DNA of 64,000 bases from Streptococcus parasanguinis (GTDB taxonomy: Bacteria; Bacillota; Bacilli; Lactobacillales; Streptococcaceae). The notes under the pieces are model-generated. The model did no database searches and was not told the origin of the DNA. It saw nothing but the letters and a program-made list of their open reading frames with translations. The translations under genes and the position numbers were made by a program. The stretch covers positions 1 through 64,000 of the forward strand of contig NZ_JAHDAC010000009.1 of the NCBI RefSeq assembly GCF_018499505.1. The letters run 5' to 3'. Shown piece after piece: positions 28,246 through 36,989 of this stretch (within the stretch, counting starts at the first letter, position 1; each line of letters opens with the position of its first letter).

Positions 28246-29514
28246 ATGAAGGCGGAAATTATTGCAGTTGGAACAGAAATTCTAACAGGACAAATTGTGA
28301 ACACCAATGCTCAATTCTTGTCTGAAAAATTGGCTAGTTTAGGGATTGATGTCTATTATCATGTGGCGGTAGGAGACAATGAAGGTCGTCTCTTCTCGAC
28401 CATTGAGACAGCTTCAAAACGCAGTGATTTGGTGATTTTATGTGGTGGACTTGGGCCAACAGAGGATGATTTGACCAAGCAAACCCTTGCTAAGTTTTTA
28501 GGGAAAGAACTGGTTTTTGATCCAACAGCGCTTGCTAAACTCGACACTTTCTTTGCTAGTCGCCCTGATTATGTCCGGACGCCCAATAATGAGCGACAAG
28601 CACAATTGATTGCCGGTTCAATCCCCCTTCAAAACCGTACAGGTCTCGCGGTTGGAGGTTTGATTGAAGTCGATGGTGTGACCTATGTCGTTCTACCTGG
28701 TCCACCAAGTGAGTTAAAACCCATGGTCAATGAACAATTGGTGCCTCATTTGACAACAGGGGAGCAGCTCTTTTCAAGAGTATTGCGCTTCTTTGGGATT
28801 GGGGAAAGCCAGCTGGTTACGATCCTAGCAGATATCATTGAAGAGCAGAGTGATCCGACAGTGGCCCCTTATGCCAAGACAGGAGAAGTGACCTTGCGTC
28901 TGTCTACAAAGGCGAAGGATCAAGCCTCAGCGGATGCTAAGCTCGATGTCTTAGAAAAGGAAATCTTATCACGCTACACCCTGGACCATCAACCCTTGCA
29001 TGAACTGTTTTACGGTTATGGGGATGATAATTCGATGGCCAAGGTGGCCTTTGATCTCTTGAAACGGACTGGTAAGACCATTACAGCTGCAGAAAGCCTG
29101 ACGGCTGGCCTTTTCCAAGCGACTTTGGCAGATTTTTCAGGTGCGTCCAGCATCTTCGCGGGTGGTTTTGTCACCTATAGTCTGGAAGAAAAAAGCAAGA
29201 TGTTGTCTATTCCAGCTCAAGAGTTAGAGCAACATGGAGTGGTGTCTCATTTTACAGCTCAAGCTATGGCTTCACAGGCCCGTAAGTTAACAGGATCCGA
29301 TTATGGTGTTAGCCTGACCGGAGTTGCGGGGCCAGATAGTCTAGAAGGGCACCCAGCAGGGACTGTCTTTATCGGACTTGCGACTCCAAATGGAGTGGAT
29401 AGTGTCCAAGTCAATATCGCCGGACGTAGCCGGGCGGATGTCCGCGAAATTGCAGTTCTTCATGCCTTTAATTTGGTACGCTTGGCTGTATTAAATGGTG
29501 AAAATTTGGTATAA
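28246..29514 (+). CDS. cinA: Competence/damage-inducible protein CinA
   Basis: 422 residues with an N-terminal MoeA/MogA-like domain ([15 protein letters not shown], then [13 protein letters not shown]) and a C-terminal amidase domain of the PncC type ([15 protein letters not shown] ... GGFVTYS ... GVAGPDS). The family has nicotinamide-mononucleotide deamidase and ADP-ribose pyrophosphatase activities; in pneumococcus CinA escorts RecA to the membrane during transformation. It is under a cin-box, is preceded by AGGAGG, and lies 119 bases before recA. Its stop codon is inside the -10 box of an extra recA promoter. Confidence 0.95.
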   Translation: MKAEIIAVGTEILTGQIVNTNAQFLSEKLASLGIDVYYHVAVGDNEGRLFSTIETASKRSDLVILCGGLGPTEDDLTKQTLAKFLGKELVFDPTALAKLDTFFASRPDYVRTPNNERQAQLIAGSIPLQNRTGLAVGGLIEVDGVTYVVLPGPPSELKPMVNEQLVPHLTTGEQLFSRVLRFFGIGESQLVTILADIIEEQSDPTVAPYAKTGEVTLRLSTKAKDQASADAKLDVLEKEILSRYTLDHQPLHELFYGYGDDNSMAKVAFDLLKRTGKTITAAESLTAGLFQATLADFSGASSIFAGGFVTYSLEEKSKMLSIPAQELEQHGVVSHFTAQAMASQARKLTGSDYGVSLTGVAGPDSLEGHPAGTVFIGLATPNGVDSVQVNIAGRSRADVREIAVLHAFNLVRLAVLNGENLV

Positions 29515-29515
29515 T
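29507..29515 (+). promoter_or_regulatory. recA extended -10 promoter overlapping the cinA stop
   Basis: TG-G-TATAAT at 29507-29515; the cinA TAA stop is 29512-29514. It gives a competence-independent source of recA mRNA. Confidence 0.6.
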
Positions 29516-29554
29516 GAAGCTTGTGCCAAATGAAGAATAATTCTAAAAATGGAT

Positions 29555-29608
29555 AGGAAATGTGCCTTTCAAATGACGGGAAACGTCGGTGAGTTGCATG
29601 CATTTCCT
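29555..29608 (+). promoter_or_regulatory. recA leader hairpin
   Basis: AGGAAATG (29555-29562) pairs with CATTTCCT (29601-29608), enclosing an inner hairpin GACG-GGAAA-CGTC. There is no T run. It lies in the leader shared by cinA-recA and recA-only transcripts and may act in stability, attenuation or translation. Confidence 0.45.
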
Positions 29609-29633
29609 GTATAGTAAAAAATAGGAGAAAAGA

Positions 29634-30779
29634 ATGGCGAAAAAACAGAAAAAATTAGATGATATCTCTAAGAAATTTGGAGATGAGCGTGAAAAAGCGC
29701 TCAATGATGCCCTGAAGTTGATCGAAAAAGACTTTGGTAAGGGATCGATCATGCGTCTGGGCGAACGTGCAGAGCAAAAAGTACAAGTCATGAGCTCTGG
29801 CTCCTTGGCGCTTGATATTGCCTTGGGTGCTGGTGGTTATCCAAAAGGTCGGATCATCGAAATCTATGGTCCAGAATCATCTGGTAAAACAACCGTTGCC
29901 CTCCATGCAGTAGCGCAAGCACAGAAAGAAGGAGGCATTGCTGCCTTTATCGATGCTGAGCATGCCTTGGATCCATCTTATGCAGCAGCTCTCGGAGTCA
30001 ATATCGACGAACTTCTCTTGTCTCAACCAGACTCAGGGGAGCAAGGACTTGAAATTGCTGGTAAATTGATCGACTCTGGTGCGGTTGATTTGGTGGTTGT
30101 CGACTCTGTTGCGGCCTTGGTACCTCGTGCGGAAATCGATGGAGATATCGGGGATAGCCACGTTGGTTTGCAAGCGCGGATGATGAGCCAAGCGATGCGT
30201 AAACTCGGAGCTTCGATCAATAAGACGAAGACCATTGCCATCTTTATCAACCAATTGCGTGAAAAAGTTGGAGTCATGTTTGGGAACCCTGAAACCACAC
30301 CTGGTGGTCGTGCCCTGAAATTCTACGCTTCTGTCCGTCTAGATGTTCGTGGGAACACCCAAATCAAGGGGACTGGGGACCAAAAAGATACCAACGTTGG
30401 TAAGGAGACCAAGATCAAGGTTGTGAAGAACAAGGTAGCTCCACCGTTCAAAGAAGCCATGGTCGAAATCATGTACGGGGAAGGAATTTCACGTACAGGT
30501 GAATTGGTGAAAATTGCAACAGATTTGGATATCATCCAAAAAGCGGGTGCGTGGTACTCCTATAATGGCGAAAAAATTGGTCAAGGATCTGAAAATGCTA
30601 AGAAATTCTTGGCTGACCACCCAGAAATTTTTGACGAAATCGACCACAAGGTTCGGGTTCATTTTGGTTTGATCGAAGAAGACGAAGCAGTGAAAACCCT
30701 TGATAAAACTGAAGAAGCAGCTCCTGTCGTAGAAGAAGTAACTCTAGATTTAGATGACGCGATTGAAATTGAAGATTAA
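29634..30779 (+). CDS. recA: Recombinase RecA
   Basis: 381-residue strand-exchange protein needed for homologous recombination, repair and transformation. The Walker [10 protein letters not shown] (about 79-87), the EHALDPSYA segment, Walker [10 protein letters not shown] and the L1/L2 loop regions are intact. The C-terminus is acidic ([10 protein letters not shown]), which normally tempers DNA binding. AGGAGAAAAGA precedes the ATG. It follows cinA and shares its cin-box control. No dinF follows; spx comes next with its own promoter. Confidence 0.98.
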   Translation: MAKKQKKLDDISKKFGDEREKALNDALKLIEKDFGKGSIMRLGERAEQKVQVMSSGSLALDIALGAGGYPKGRIIEIYGPESSGKTTVALHAVAQAQKEGGIAAFIDAEHALDPSYAAALGVNIDELLLSQPDSGEQGLEIAGKLIDSGAVDLVVVDSVAALVPRAEIDGDIGDSHVGLQARMMSQAMRKLGASINKTKTIAIFINQLREKVGVMFGNPETTPGGRALKFYASVRLDVRGNTQIKGTGDQKDTNVGKETKIKVVKNKVAPPFKEAMVEIMYGEGISRTGELVKIATDLDIIQKAGAWYSYNGEKIGQGSENAKKFLADHPEIFDEIDHKVRVHFGLIEEDEAVKTLDKTEEAAPVVEEVTLDLDDAIEIED

Positions 30780-30866
30780 TTTTTTTCAAAATAGGTCGCT
30801 AGACTGATGGTTTTTGTGTTATAATTTAATACGATAGTATTATCGTGTAGCGAAAGGAGTGCATGC

Positions 30867-31265
30867 ATGATTAAAATTTATACAGTGTCAAGTTGCACCA
30901 GCTGTAAAAAAGCAAAGACTTGGCTCAACGCTCACCAGCTAACTTATAAAGAACAAAACCTCGGTAAGGAAGGAATCACCAAAGAAGAATTATTGGATAT
31001 CCTTACAAAGACTGAAAATGGAGTGGCAAGTATTGTCTCTTCAAAAAATCGATACGCTAAAAATCTAGGAGTGGACATCGAAGACTTGAGTGTCAATGAA
31101 GTCATTGACATCATCATGGAAACACCTCGTATTCTTAAAAGTCCGATCTTGGTAGATGACAAACGTCTCCAAGTGGGCTACAAAGAAGACGATATTCGTG
31201 CCTTCTTGCCACGATCAGTTCGAAATGTAGAAAATGCAGAAGCGCGGATGCGTGCAGCTCTTTAA
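30867..31265 (+). CDS. spx: Spx-family redox regulator
   Basis: 132-residue ArsC-fold protein that binds the RNA polymerase alpha C-terminal domain and redirects transcription under thiol stress. The redox switch CTSC (Cys10, Cys13) is present, and the family length is about 131-134. Streptococci carry two Spx paralogues; I cannot tell SpxA1 from SpxA2 here. An extended -10 TG-T-TATAAT ends at 30825, a small palindrome ACGATAGTATTATCGT follows in the leader, and AAAGGAG precedes the ATG. A perfect-palindrome terminator follows. Confidence 0.92.
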   Translation: MIKIYTVSSCTSCKKAKTWLNAHQLTYKEQNLGKEGITKEELLDILTKTENGVASIVSSKNRYAKNLGVDIEDLSVNEVIDIIMETPRILKSPILVDDKRLQVGYKEDDIRAFLPRSVRNVENAEARMRAAL

Positions 31266-31273
31266 AGCGAATG

Positions 31274-31304
31274 AAAATCAGAAACAATTGTTTCTGATTT
31301 TTTC
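31274..31304 (+). terminator. Terminator of spx
   Basis: Perfect palindrome AAAATCAGAAACAA/TTGTTTCTGATTTT followed by T, only nine bases after the stop codon. Confidence 0.85.
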
Positions 31305-31399
31305 TTGTTAAAAATCGGAATGAAAAGCAGTTTACTGCGCCATTTTACCAAATCTATGATACAATATTTTAGAAAACAATAACTAGTAAGGAATGGAAA

Positions 31400-31996
31400 A
31401 TGAAAAGGAAAATCGTCTTATTGGGTGCGCTTGTATTGTGTTTGACTGGATGCGGTCAAAAAAAACAAGCAAAAACGCCAAATTCAAGTGAACAAAAGGC
31501 AATCCAAGCAAAAGCAGAGCAGCTGCAAAAGGATAATAAGAGTATTCTGCAAAAAGCTGAAGAAAATAAAGTCATCACTAGAACCTTTGTCTTTCCAAAA
31601 GATGACAAGGGGACACAACAGACGCAAATTGTAACCTATGTGGGGAACACCTTTAAAAAGTTGGAGACCATCAATGTGACGGCAACTGATGAGGAGTTGA
31701 AAAAAGGGATCCAACAGGTTGGAATCGAGGAAGCGCAAAAGCAATTGATAGAATCCTTTAACAAGGATGATGCCTTTAAAGAAGCCCTGACAGTGCCAGG
31801 TTTCACGGCTGATTTGACCTTGGAAAATGAGAATGAATACAAGGTGACCATCACCTATGACTTTGAAGCAATGGATGTGAAGAAGGCTGAAGGCATGACT
31901 TACTTCAAAAACAATCACTTACCAGAGTTGTTGAAGTTGACACCGAGTCAATTTGCGGATAATCTTATAAATGCTGGAGCAAGTGAGCAAAAATAA
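31400..31996 (+). CDS. DUF1307/YehR-like lipoprotein
   Basis: 198-residue surface lipoprotein: a short signal peptide ends in LTGC with the lipid Cys at residue 18, then a Lys/Gln-rich linker and a coiled stretch (about 35-60), and a compact C-terminal domain with alternating strands (RTFVFPKDDKGTQQT, KVTITYDFEAMDV). This is the DUF1307 pattern; the function of the family is unknown. AAGGAAT precedes the ATG and a TACAAT -10 lies about 25 bases upstream. It is monocistronic between spx and ireB. Confidence 0.75.
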   Translation: MKRKIVLLGALVLCLTGCGQKKQAKTPNSSEQKAIQAKAEQLQKDNKSILQKAEENKVITRTFVFPKDDKGTQQTQIVTYVGNTFKKLETINVTATDEELKKGIQQVGIEEAQKQLIESFNKDDAFKEALTVPGFTADLTLENENEYKVTITYDFEAMDVKKAEGMTYFKNNHLPELLKLTPSQFADNLINAGASEQK

Positions 31997-32120
31997 AAAA
32001 ACAGTTTAGCTAAAATAGCTCAAAAACGCTTGAAAAAGCTGTAAAATCAAGGGCTTGACCATTGTGGAAAGGCTCGGATTATGGTATAATAGTGATATTC
32101 TAAGGAAAGAGGGTGTTCTT

Positions 32121-32387
32121 GTGGGATTTACAGATGAAACAGTACGTTTTAATCTTGATGATTCAAATCGTAAGGAAATTAGCGAGACCTTGAAAGATGT
32201 GTACTTATCACTAGATGAAAAAGGCTACAATCCAATTAATCAAATCGTAGGATACGTACTCAGTGGTGATCCTGCCTATGTACCTCGTTATAATAATGCA
32301 CGGAACCAAATTCGTAAATATGAACGAGATGAAATCGTTGAAGAATTGGTACGTTATTATTTGAAAGGGCAAGGAATAGACCTCTAA
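32121..32387 (+). CDS. ireB: IreB/UPF0297 regulatory phosphoprotein
   Basis: 88-residue conserved protein, a substrate of the PASTA Ser/Thr kinase (IreK/StkP) in enterococci, where it dampens cephalosporin resistance. I chose the GTG at 32121 because the family begins MGFT-type (here [15 protein letters not shown]) and AGAGGG lies upstream; an in-frame ATG 66 bases earlier would add an unmatched tail and overlaps the promoter (extended -10 TGGTATAAT near 32090). The conserved [20 protein letters not shown] core is intact. The stop overlaps the ruvX start by one base (TAATG). Confidence 0.93.
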   Translation: MGFTDETVRFNLDDSNRKEISETLKDVYLSLDEKGYNPINQIVGYVLSGDPAYVPRYNNARNQIRKYERDEIVEELVRYYLKGQGIDL

Positions 32388-32806
32388 TGAGAATTATGGG
32401 ATTGGATGTTGGCTCAAAGACCGTCGGGGTTGCTGTGAGTGATCCTCTCGGTTTTACAGCTCAGGGTCTTGAAATCATCCAAATCGATGAAGACAAAAAA
32501 GAATTCGGTTTGGAGCGCTTAGCCGAATTAGTAGCTCAATACAAGGTAGACCGTTTTGTTGTAGGCTTGCCAAAAAACATGAACAACACCAGCGGACCGC
32601 GTGTGGAAGCCAGTCAGGCTTACGGCACGATGATTGCTGAAAAGTTTGGGTTGCCAGTCGACTACCAAGACGAACGGTTGACAACAGTTGCCGCAGAGCG
32701 GATGTTGATTGAGCAAGCAGATATTAGCCGTAGCAAACGCAAAAAAGTTATTGATAAGTTAGCAGCGCAGCTTATTTTACAAAATTATTTAGATCGCAAT
32801 TTTTAG
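32387..32806 (+). CDS. ruvX: RuvX/YqgF Holliday junction resolvase-like nuclease
   Basis: 139-residue RNase H-fold protein. It shows the N-terminal [16 protein letters not shown] motif with the first metal-binding Asp, VGLPKNMN and DERLTT with the other acidic residues. The family acts in 16S rRNA 5'-end maturation (YqgF) and has Holliday-junction resolvase-type activity. It is translationally coupled to ireB through TAATG and followed by the DUF1292 gene; this three-gene order is widespread in Firmicutes. Confidence 0.93.
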   Translation: MRIMGLDVGSKTVGVAVSDPLGFTAQGLEIIQIDEDKKEFGLERLAELVAQYKVDRFVVGLPKNMNNTSGPRVEASQAYGTMIAEKFGLPVDYQDERLTTVAAERMLIEQADISRSKRKKVIDKLAAQLILQNYLDRNF

Positions 32807-32828
32807 AAAGAAAACGAGGAAGAATAGT

Positions 32829-33134
32829 ATGGCACATGATCATAACCACGACCATGAAGAACGTGAATTAATTACATTGGTGGACGAACAAGGAAACGAA
32901 ACCTTGTTTGAAATTCTTTTGACCATCGATGGCAAAGAAGAATTTGGAAAGAACTATGTCCTTTTGATCCCTGCAAATGCAGAAGAAGATGAAAACGGCG
33001 AAGTTGAAATCCAAGCATATTCATTTACAGAAAACGAAGACGGAACAGAAGGCGACCTTCAACCAATCCCAGAAGACTCAGATGCAGAATGGGATATGAT
33101 CGAAGAAGTCTTCAACAGCTTTATGGAGGAGTAA
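32829..33134 (+). CDS. DUF1292 acidic protein (YrzB-like)
   Basis: 101-residue, strongly acidic cytoplasmic protein with a His-rich start ([11 protein letters not shown]) and the DUF1292 body ([19 protein letters not shown] ... YVLLIPA). The function is unknown. It is the third gene of the ireB-ruvX operon, 22 bases after ruvX, with GAGGAAGAA as ribosome site. The stop codon is part of a perfect palindromic terminator. The His-rich N-terminus could bind metal, but that is only suggestive. Confidence 0.85.
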   Translation: MAHDHNHDHEERELITLVDEQGNETLFEILLTIDGKEEFGKNYVLLIPANAEEDENGEVEIQAYSFTENEDGTEGDLQPIPEDSDAEWDMIEEVFNSFMEE

Positions 33135-33156
33135 AAATGTTCAGTGAACATTTTTA
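33132..33156 (+). terminator. Terminator of the ireB operon, overlapping the stop codon
   Basis: Perfect 12-bp inverted repeat TAAAAATGTTCA/TGAACATTTTTA around a single base; the TAA stop of the DUF1292 gene is its first part. Confidence 0.75.
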
Positions 33157-33187
33157 CCCCAACTCCTAGAAACTAGAAAGAGTTGGA

Positions 33188-33280
33188 ATGTCCGATGGAC
33201 TTGCTGTAAAAATGAGAAAGAAATAACTACAAAAGAAAGGAGCGCAAACGTCAGAAGAGGTTTTGTCGCTTTTTTCTTTT
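33188..33280 (+). promoter_or_regulatory. folC leader with mini-ORF and terminator-like hairpin
   Basis: A 12-codon frame (33188-33226, MSDGLAVKMRKK) is followed by AGCGCAAAC (33241-33249) pairing with GTTTTGTCGCT (33260-33270) and a T run, ending 10 bases before the folC ribosome site. This has the geometry of a transcription attenuator. The mini-ORF has only a weak ribosome site, so it may be chance. Confidence 0.35.
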
Positions 33281-33291
33281 AGGAGGAAGAT

Positions 33292-34524
33292 GTGAATAAG
33301 ATTGAGCAATGGATGAATAGTCGGATCGGTCTGAATTTTCGATCGGGACTGGATCGTATGGAGCAGGCAGTCAGCCTTTTAGGGAGGCCGGATAAGGCTT
33401 ATCCGATCCTTCATGTGACAGGAACCAATGGGAAGGGATCCACAATCGCCTTTCTGCGTCAATTGTTGATGGCTCACGGGAAGAAGGTTGGGACCTTTAC
33501 TTCTCCTCATATGATCAGTATCCATGATCGGATTTGTATTGGGGATCAGCCAATTTCTGATGAAGATTTTACTCGGATTGGTCAAGAAGTCCAACAAATG
33601 GAGCAGGCCTTGCTTCAAACTCAGGACCAACTCTCTTACTTTGAGATTATCTGCCTCATGGCCCTCTTGTATTTTAAGGAACAGGCTGTGGATGTGGTCT
33701 TATTGGAAGTTGGTATCGGTGGGCTTCTAGATACGACCAATGTAGTGACAGGAGAGATCGCAGTGATCACTTCGGTTGGCCTGGATCACCAGGAAACACT
33801 GGGAGGGACGATTGCGGAAATCGCCCAGCAAAAGGCAGGGATCTTTAAGAAGGACAAGAAAGCTGTGGTGGGGCCCTTATCTGATGAAGCAGCAGCTGTT
33901 TGTCAAGAAAAAGCGGAGCAATTGGCTGTGGATCTCCATGCCTTTCAGAAAGATTTTGGCTTAGAGCAGGATCGTTTTTGGAATGAAAACGTGGAACTTG
34001 TCTTGCCGTCTCTGGGCTTGAAGGGTGATTACCAACGGGAAAATGCTGCAGTAGCTCTAGAGGCCTTTCTCCTCTACATGGAAGGCCTAGATCAAGAAGT
34101 GGATATGGATCAGGTCAAACTGGCCTTACAAGAGACGCGGTGGCCGGGACGTCTAGAGTTATTTGGCGACCAGTTGTATTTGGATGGCGCCCATAATCCT
34201 CACGCCATGCTGCGTTTGATTGAGTTTGCAAAGAGCTTAGCCGGGAAACGCGTGAAGATTTTATTTGGGGCCCTCAAGCGAAAAGACTACAGCGGGATGC
34301 TCGAAGCCCTTCAAACAGGTTTGCCAGAAGCTGAATTGATTTTGACGACCTTCCATTATGGAGAAGTAGTGGCGCAGGGCGATCGACAAGACCTACCCTA
34401 TGTAGCTGACTACAAGGCCTATATCAAAGAATTTAGGAATCAGAGTCGTCCAGATGAGGTCTTATTTGTGACAGGATCTTTGTATTTTATTGCAGAAGTA
34501 AGGGCATTTTTATTAGAGGGGTAA
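33292..34524 (+). CDS. folC: Folylpolyglutamate synthase/dihydrofolate synthase
   Basis: 410-residue Mur-ligase-type enzyme that adds glutamate to dihydropteroate and to folates. The ATP loop TGTNGKGST (about 43-51), the EVGIGG segment and the C-terminal DGAHNPHA motif are clear. The GTG start is supported by AGGAGG five bases upstream; the ATG two bases before it reads straight into a stop. No other folate genes are nearby. A terminator-like hairpin lies directly before the ribosome site. Confidence 0.92.
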   Translation: MNKIEQWMNSRIGLNFRSGLDRMEQAVSLLGRPDKAYPILHVTGTNGKGSTIAFLRQLLMAHGKKVGTFTSPHMISIHDRICIGDQPISDEDFTRIGQEVQQMEQALLQTQDQLSYFEIICLMALLYFKEQAVDVVLLEVGIGGLLDTTNVVTGEIAVITSVGLDHQETLGGTIAEIAQQKAGIFKKDKKAVVGPLSDEAAAVCQEKAEQLAVDLHAFQKDFGLEQDRFWNENVELVLPSLGLKGDYQRENAAVALEAFLLYMEGLDQEVDMDQVKLALQETRWPGRLELFGDQLYLDGAHNPHAMLRLIEFAKSLAGKRVKILFGALKRKDYSGMLEALQTGLPEAELILTTFHYGEVVAQGDRQDLPYVADYKAYIKEFRNQSRPDEVLFVTGSLYFIAEVRAFLLEG

Positions 34525-34528
34525 ACAA

Positions 34529-34557
34529 TTGACCTAAAGACTTTCTTGGCGTATACT
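34529..34557 (+). promoter_or_regulatory. Promoter of the Ser-rich lipoprotein gene
   Basis: -35 TTGACC (34529-34534), -10 TATACT (34552-34557), 17-base spacer; it begins five bases after the folC stop. Confidence 0.8.
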
Positions 34558-34600
34558 GGTGGTAGATAGTATACGGTTATGGCGAAAGGAGTCAATCTTA

Positions 34601-35011
34601 ATGAAAAAAATCATGTCTATACTGACCTTGGCAGTAGCCCTTTTCCTGACGGCTTGTAGCCAGCAAGAAAAAGCAACTCAGACTTCTAGCAGCGCTAGCT
34701 CAAGTTCATCTGAGACAGTGGCTTCGACCAGTGAAAAGCCAGAGCAAGGAGTGTCTATAGACGGAAGCTATCGAGGGCAGGATGAGGAGAATACGATTCT
34801 GCTGGTGGTGACGGGTCAAAAAGGCACATTTACAGTGCAAGACGCTGATGGCGAAGAAGAGACCAAAGAGGTTAGTATTGATCCGGTCAATCAATCCATG
34901 CGTATCGGGGATGAACCTTATCGCTATCGGATCAAAGGAGATCAGTTGTCACTAGAAGACTTAGAGCAAGCAGAGGATGATCAAGGAATTATCGTTCTGA
35001 CCAAGCAATAA
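34601..35011 (+). CDS. Small lipoprotein with Ser-rich linker
   Basis: 136-residue lipoprotein. The start at 34601 (MKKIMSILTL) is preferred over an in-frame ATG at 34559 because GAAAGGAG precedes it, a signal peptide begins there, and the earlier ATG lies two bases after the -10 box. The lipobox is LTAC (Cys19), followed by a Ser/Thr-rich tether (about 20-45) and a small beta-rich domain (YRGQDEENTILLVVTGQKG). I recognise no family with a known function. The transcript is closed by the first hairpin of repeat copy 2. Confidence 0.75.
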   Translation: MKKIMSILTLAVALFLTACSQQEKATQTSSSASSSSSETVASTSEKPEQGVSIDGSYRGQDEENTILLVVTGQKGTFTVQDADGEEETKEVSIDPVNQSMRIGDEPYRYRIKGDQLSLEDLEQAEDDQGIIVLTKQ

Positions 35012-35024
35012 GGGACGAAACAAA

Positions 35025-35207
35025 AGAGAGGCTGGGACAAAAGTCCTAGCCTCTCTTTTGTTTTTAGATTGTCGAGCAAGACGCAGTGGTTGAGTGGGCT
35101 CTACTACGCTGATTTCATCAGCTTTTACAGCCCTACTCAACTGTGCGGAGGTGGGACGACGAAATCGAATTCTAACGAATTACCGATTTCTGTCCCACTC
35201 TCTTTTT
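35025..35207 (+). repeat. Intergenic hairpin repeat, copy 2
   Basis: About 183 bases, same orientation and modules as copy 1 at 16825-17008. In the core 35068-35203 I count only two base differences from 16868-17003 (C/T and A/G); the tail of the first hairpin differs by several bases. It lies between the lipoprotein gene and the cls promoter. The near identity suggests recent movement or gene conversion. Confidence 0.9.
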
Positions 35208-35235
35208 GTTTGTCTAGAAGGAGTTTGGTTGGTCG

Positions 35236-35264
35236 TTGCAACGGGTAAAAAGAATTGGTATACT
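35236..35264 (+). promoter_or_regulatory. cls promoter
   Basis: -35 TTGCAA (35236-35241), -10 TATACT (35259-35264) with TGG before it, 17-base spacer. Confidence 0.8.
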
Positions 35265-35289
35265 AGTAGAAAGAAAAAAGGAGGATGCT

Positions 35290-36825
35290 GTGACCTTTCG
35301 AAAATTACGTCTATTAATGTCCAAATATGGATTTAGTATTTTGTTTATGGGCTTTGAACTTTGGGCATCCTTTGCGGCCTTCTTTTGGCTCAATAGGTGG
35401 TTCCCTCATTGGCTATCTGTTGCAGTCATTGGGCTCTTATACGTGACGACGATCTTGGCTATTGTCAATCGCAATACCCCTCCTGAAAATAAGGTGACCT
35501 GGCTCCTGATTGCCGTCATTCCTGTCTTTGGATCGCTCTTATACCTCATGTTTGGAGAGCGGCGTTTGTCCAAAAAGGAAATGATCCAGCTGAAAAATAT
35601 GGAGTCCATGAAGTTTAGGGAGGATAACAGCCAGCAACTGCGTAAGGAGCTCAAGCAAGAAAGCAAGGCGGTTTATGGCTTGGTCAAGTCGATTTTATCC
35701 ATGGACCACAATGCAGATCTCTACAATGGGACGGCATCGACCTTTTACCCTCTAGGGGAGGAGATGTACAAGCAACTACTAGAGGATCTGAGAGCAGCGA
35801 AAAAATTTATCTTCATCGAGTTTTACATCATTGATGAGGGCTTGATGTGGAACAGCATCCTAGAGATTTTAGAGCAGAAAGTAAAAGATGGGGTCGAAGT
35901 CAAACTCCTTTATGACGATATCGGCTGTATGGCGACTTTGGCTGGGAACTATACCAAACGATTGCGAAAGATGGGAATTGATGCCCATAAGTTTAACAAG
36001 GTGATCCCCCGTCTAACAGTGGCATATAACAACCGAGACCACCGCAAGATTCTGGTCATTGATGGGCAGATCGGCTATACGGGTGGTGTCAATTTGGCAG
36101 ACGAGTACATCAACCACATTGAGCGGTTTGGTCACTGGAAGGACAGTGCCATCCGTTTGGATGGACGAGCTGTTAAGGCCTTAACGCGACTCTTCCTCAT
36201 GAACTGGTACATCAACCGTGGGGAAATCGAGGATTTTGACCGCTACCATATTGAAAACAAGGCAGTCGAAGGCGAAGGGCTCTACATTCCCTATGGGAGT
36301 GGACCAAAGCCGATTTACAAGTCGCAGGTCGGAAAGACGGTCTATCAAAATATGATCAACCTGGCGACGGATTACGTCTATATCACGACTCCTTACTTGA
36401 TCATCGATTATGATTTGACAGAGGATATCCGCAATGCTGCCCTTCGTGGGGTGGATGTTCGCATCGTGACTCCGCATATTCCGGATAAAAAATTGATCCA
36501 AATCGTTACGCGTGGGGCTTACTTGGATCTGATGGATGCTGGTGTGAAAATCTATGAGTACACACCTGGCTTTGTCCATAGCAAGCAAGTCCTAGCAGAT
36601 GATGAAATGGCGGTTGTGGGATCGATTAACTTTGACTACCGCAGTCTTGTCCATCACTATGAAAATGCGGTTTGGATGTATCGAACGCCTGCCTTGAAAG
36701 AGATTCGAGCGGATTTTGACCACATCTTTGAAGTATCCCAAGAAATCACTGAAGATACCTTCCGCTTTACATGGCACCAAAGCTTAATCAAGGAAATTAT
36801 GCAATTGTTCGCACCGATGTTGTAA
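35290..36825 (+). CDS. cls: Cardiolipin synthase
   Basis: Membrane phospholipase-D-type enzyme of 511 residues that condenses two phosphatidylglycerols to cardiolipin and glycerol. Two N-terminal hydrophobic segments (about 12-62) precede two HKD motifs: HRKILVIDG (from His251) and HSKQVLADD (from His430). I chose the GTG at 35290 because GGAGG lies five bases upstream and the promoter covers the earlier in-frame TTG. It is monocistronic with its own terminator. Confidence 0.92.
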   Translation: MTFRKLRLLMSKYGFSILFMGFELWASFAAFFWLNRWFPHWLSVAVIGLLYVTTILAIVNRNTPPENKVTWLLIAVIPVFGSLLYLMFGERRLSKKEMIQLKNMESMKFREDNSQQLRKELKQESKAVYGLVKSILSMDHNADLYNGTASTFYPLGEEMYKQLLEDLRAAKKFIFIEFYIIDEGLMWNSILEILEQKVKDGVEVKLLYDDIGCMATLAGNYTKRLRKMGIDAHKFNKVIPRLTVAYNNRDHRKILVIDGQIGYTGGVNLADEYINHIERFGHWKDSAIRLDGRAVKALTRLFLMNWYINRGEIEDFDRYHIENKAVEGEGLYIPYGSGPKPIYKSQVGKTVYQNMINLATDYVYITTPYLIIDYDLTEDIRNAALRGVDVRIVTPHIPDKKLIQIVTRGAYLDLMDAGVKIYEYTPGFVHSKQVLADDEMAVVGSINFDYRSLVHHYENAVWMYRTPALKEIRADFDHIFEVSQEITEDTFRFTWHQSLIKEIMQLFAPML

Positions 36826-36844
36826 ATGTATAAAAACGAAAATC

Positions 36845-36876
36845 AGAGTCAGGAATCGAGATGCCTGACTCTTTTT
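36845..36876 (+). terminator. Terminator of cls
   Basis: Perfect 9-bp stem AGAGTCAGG/CCTGACTCT followed by TTTTT. Confidence 0.85.
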
Positions 36877-36899
36877 ACATATGACTATGTGATAAGAGG

Positions 36900-36928
36900 C
36901 TGACAGGGTCAGCAGAATTTGGTATACT
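36900..36928 (+). promoter_or_regulatory. Promoter of the 613-residue membrane protein gene
   Basis: -35 CTGACA (36900-36905), -10 TATACT (36923-36928) preceded by TGG, 17-base spacer. Transcription should begin near 36935. Confidence 0.75.
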
Positions 36929-36989
36929 AGAGAAGATAATGGGCTTTTTTCTAAAAGGAAAGAGCAAAGATCTAGAAAAAGGAAAAAGA

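Noticed and set aside
35236-35289. Upstream TTG start for cls
   Set aside because: It is the -35 hexamer of the cls promoter; the GTG at 35290 has a proper GGAGG.
35094-35336. 80-codon frame within and after repeat copy 2
   Set aside because: It runs through the hairpin repeat and the cls promoter, and is not kept in copy 1.
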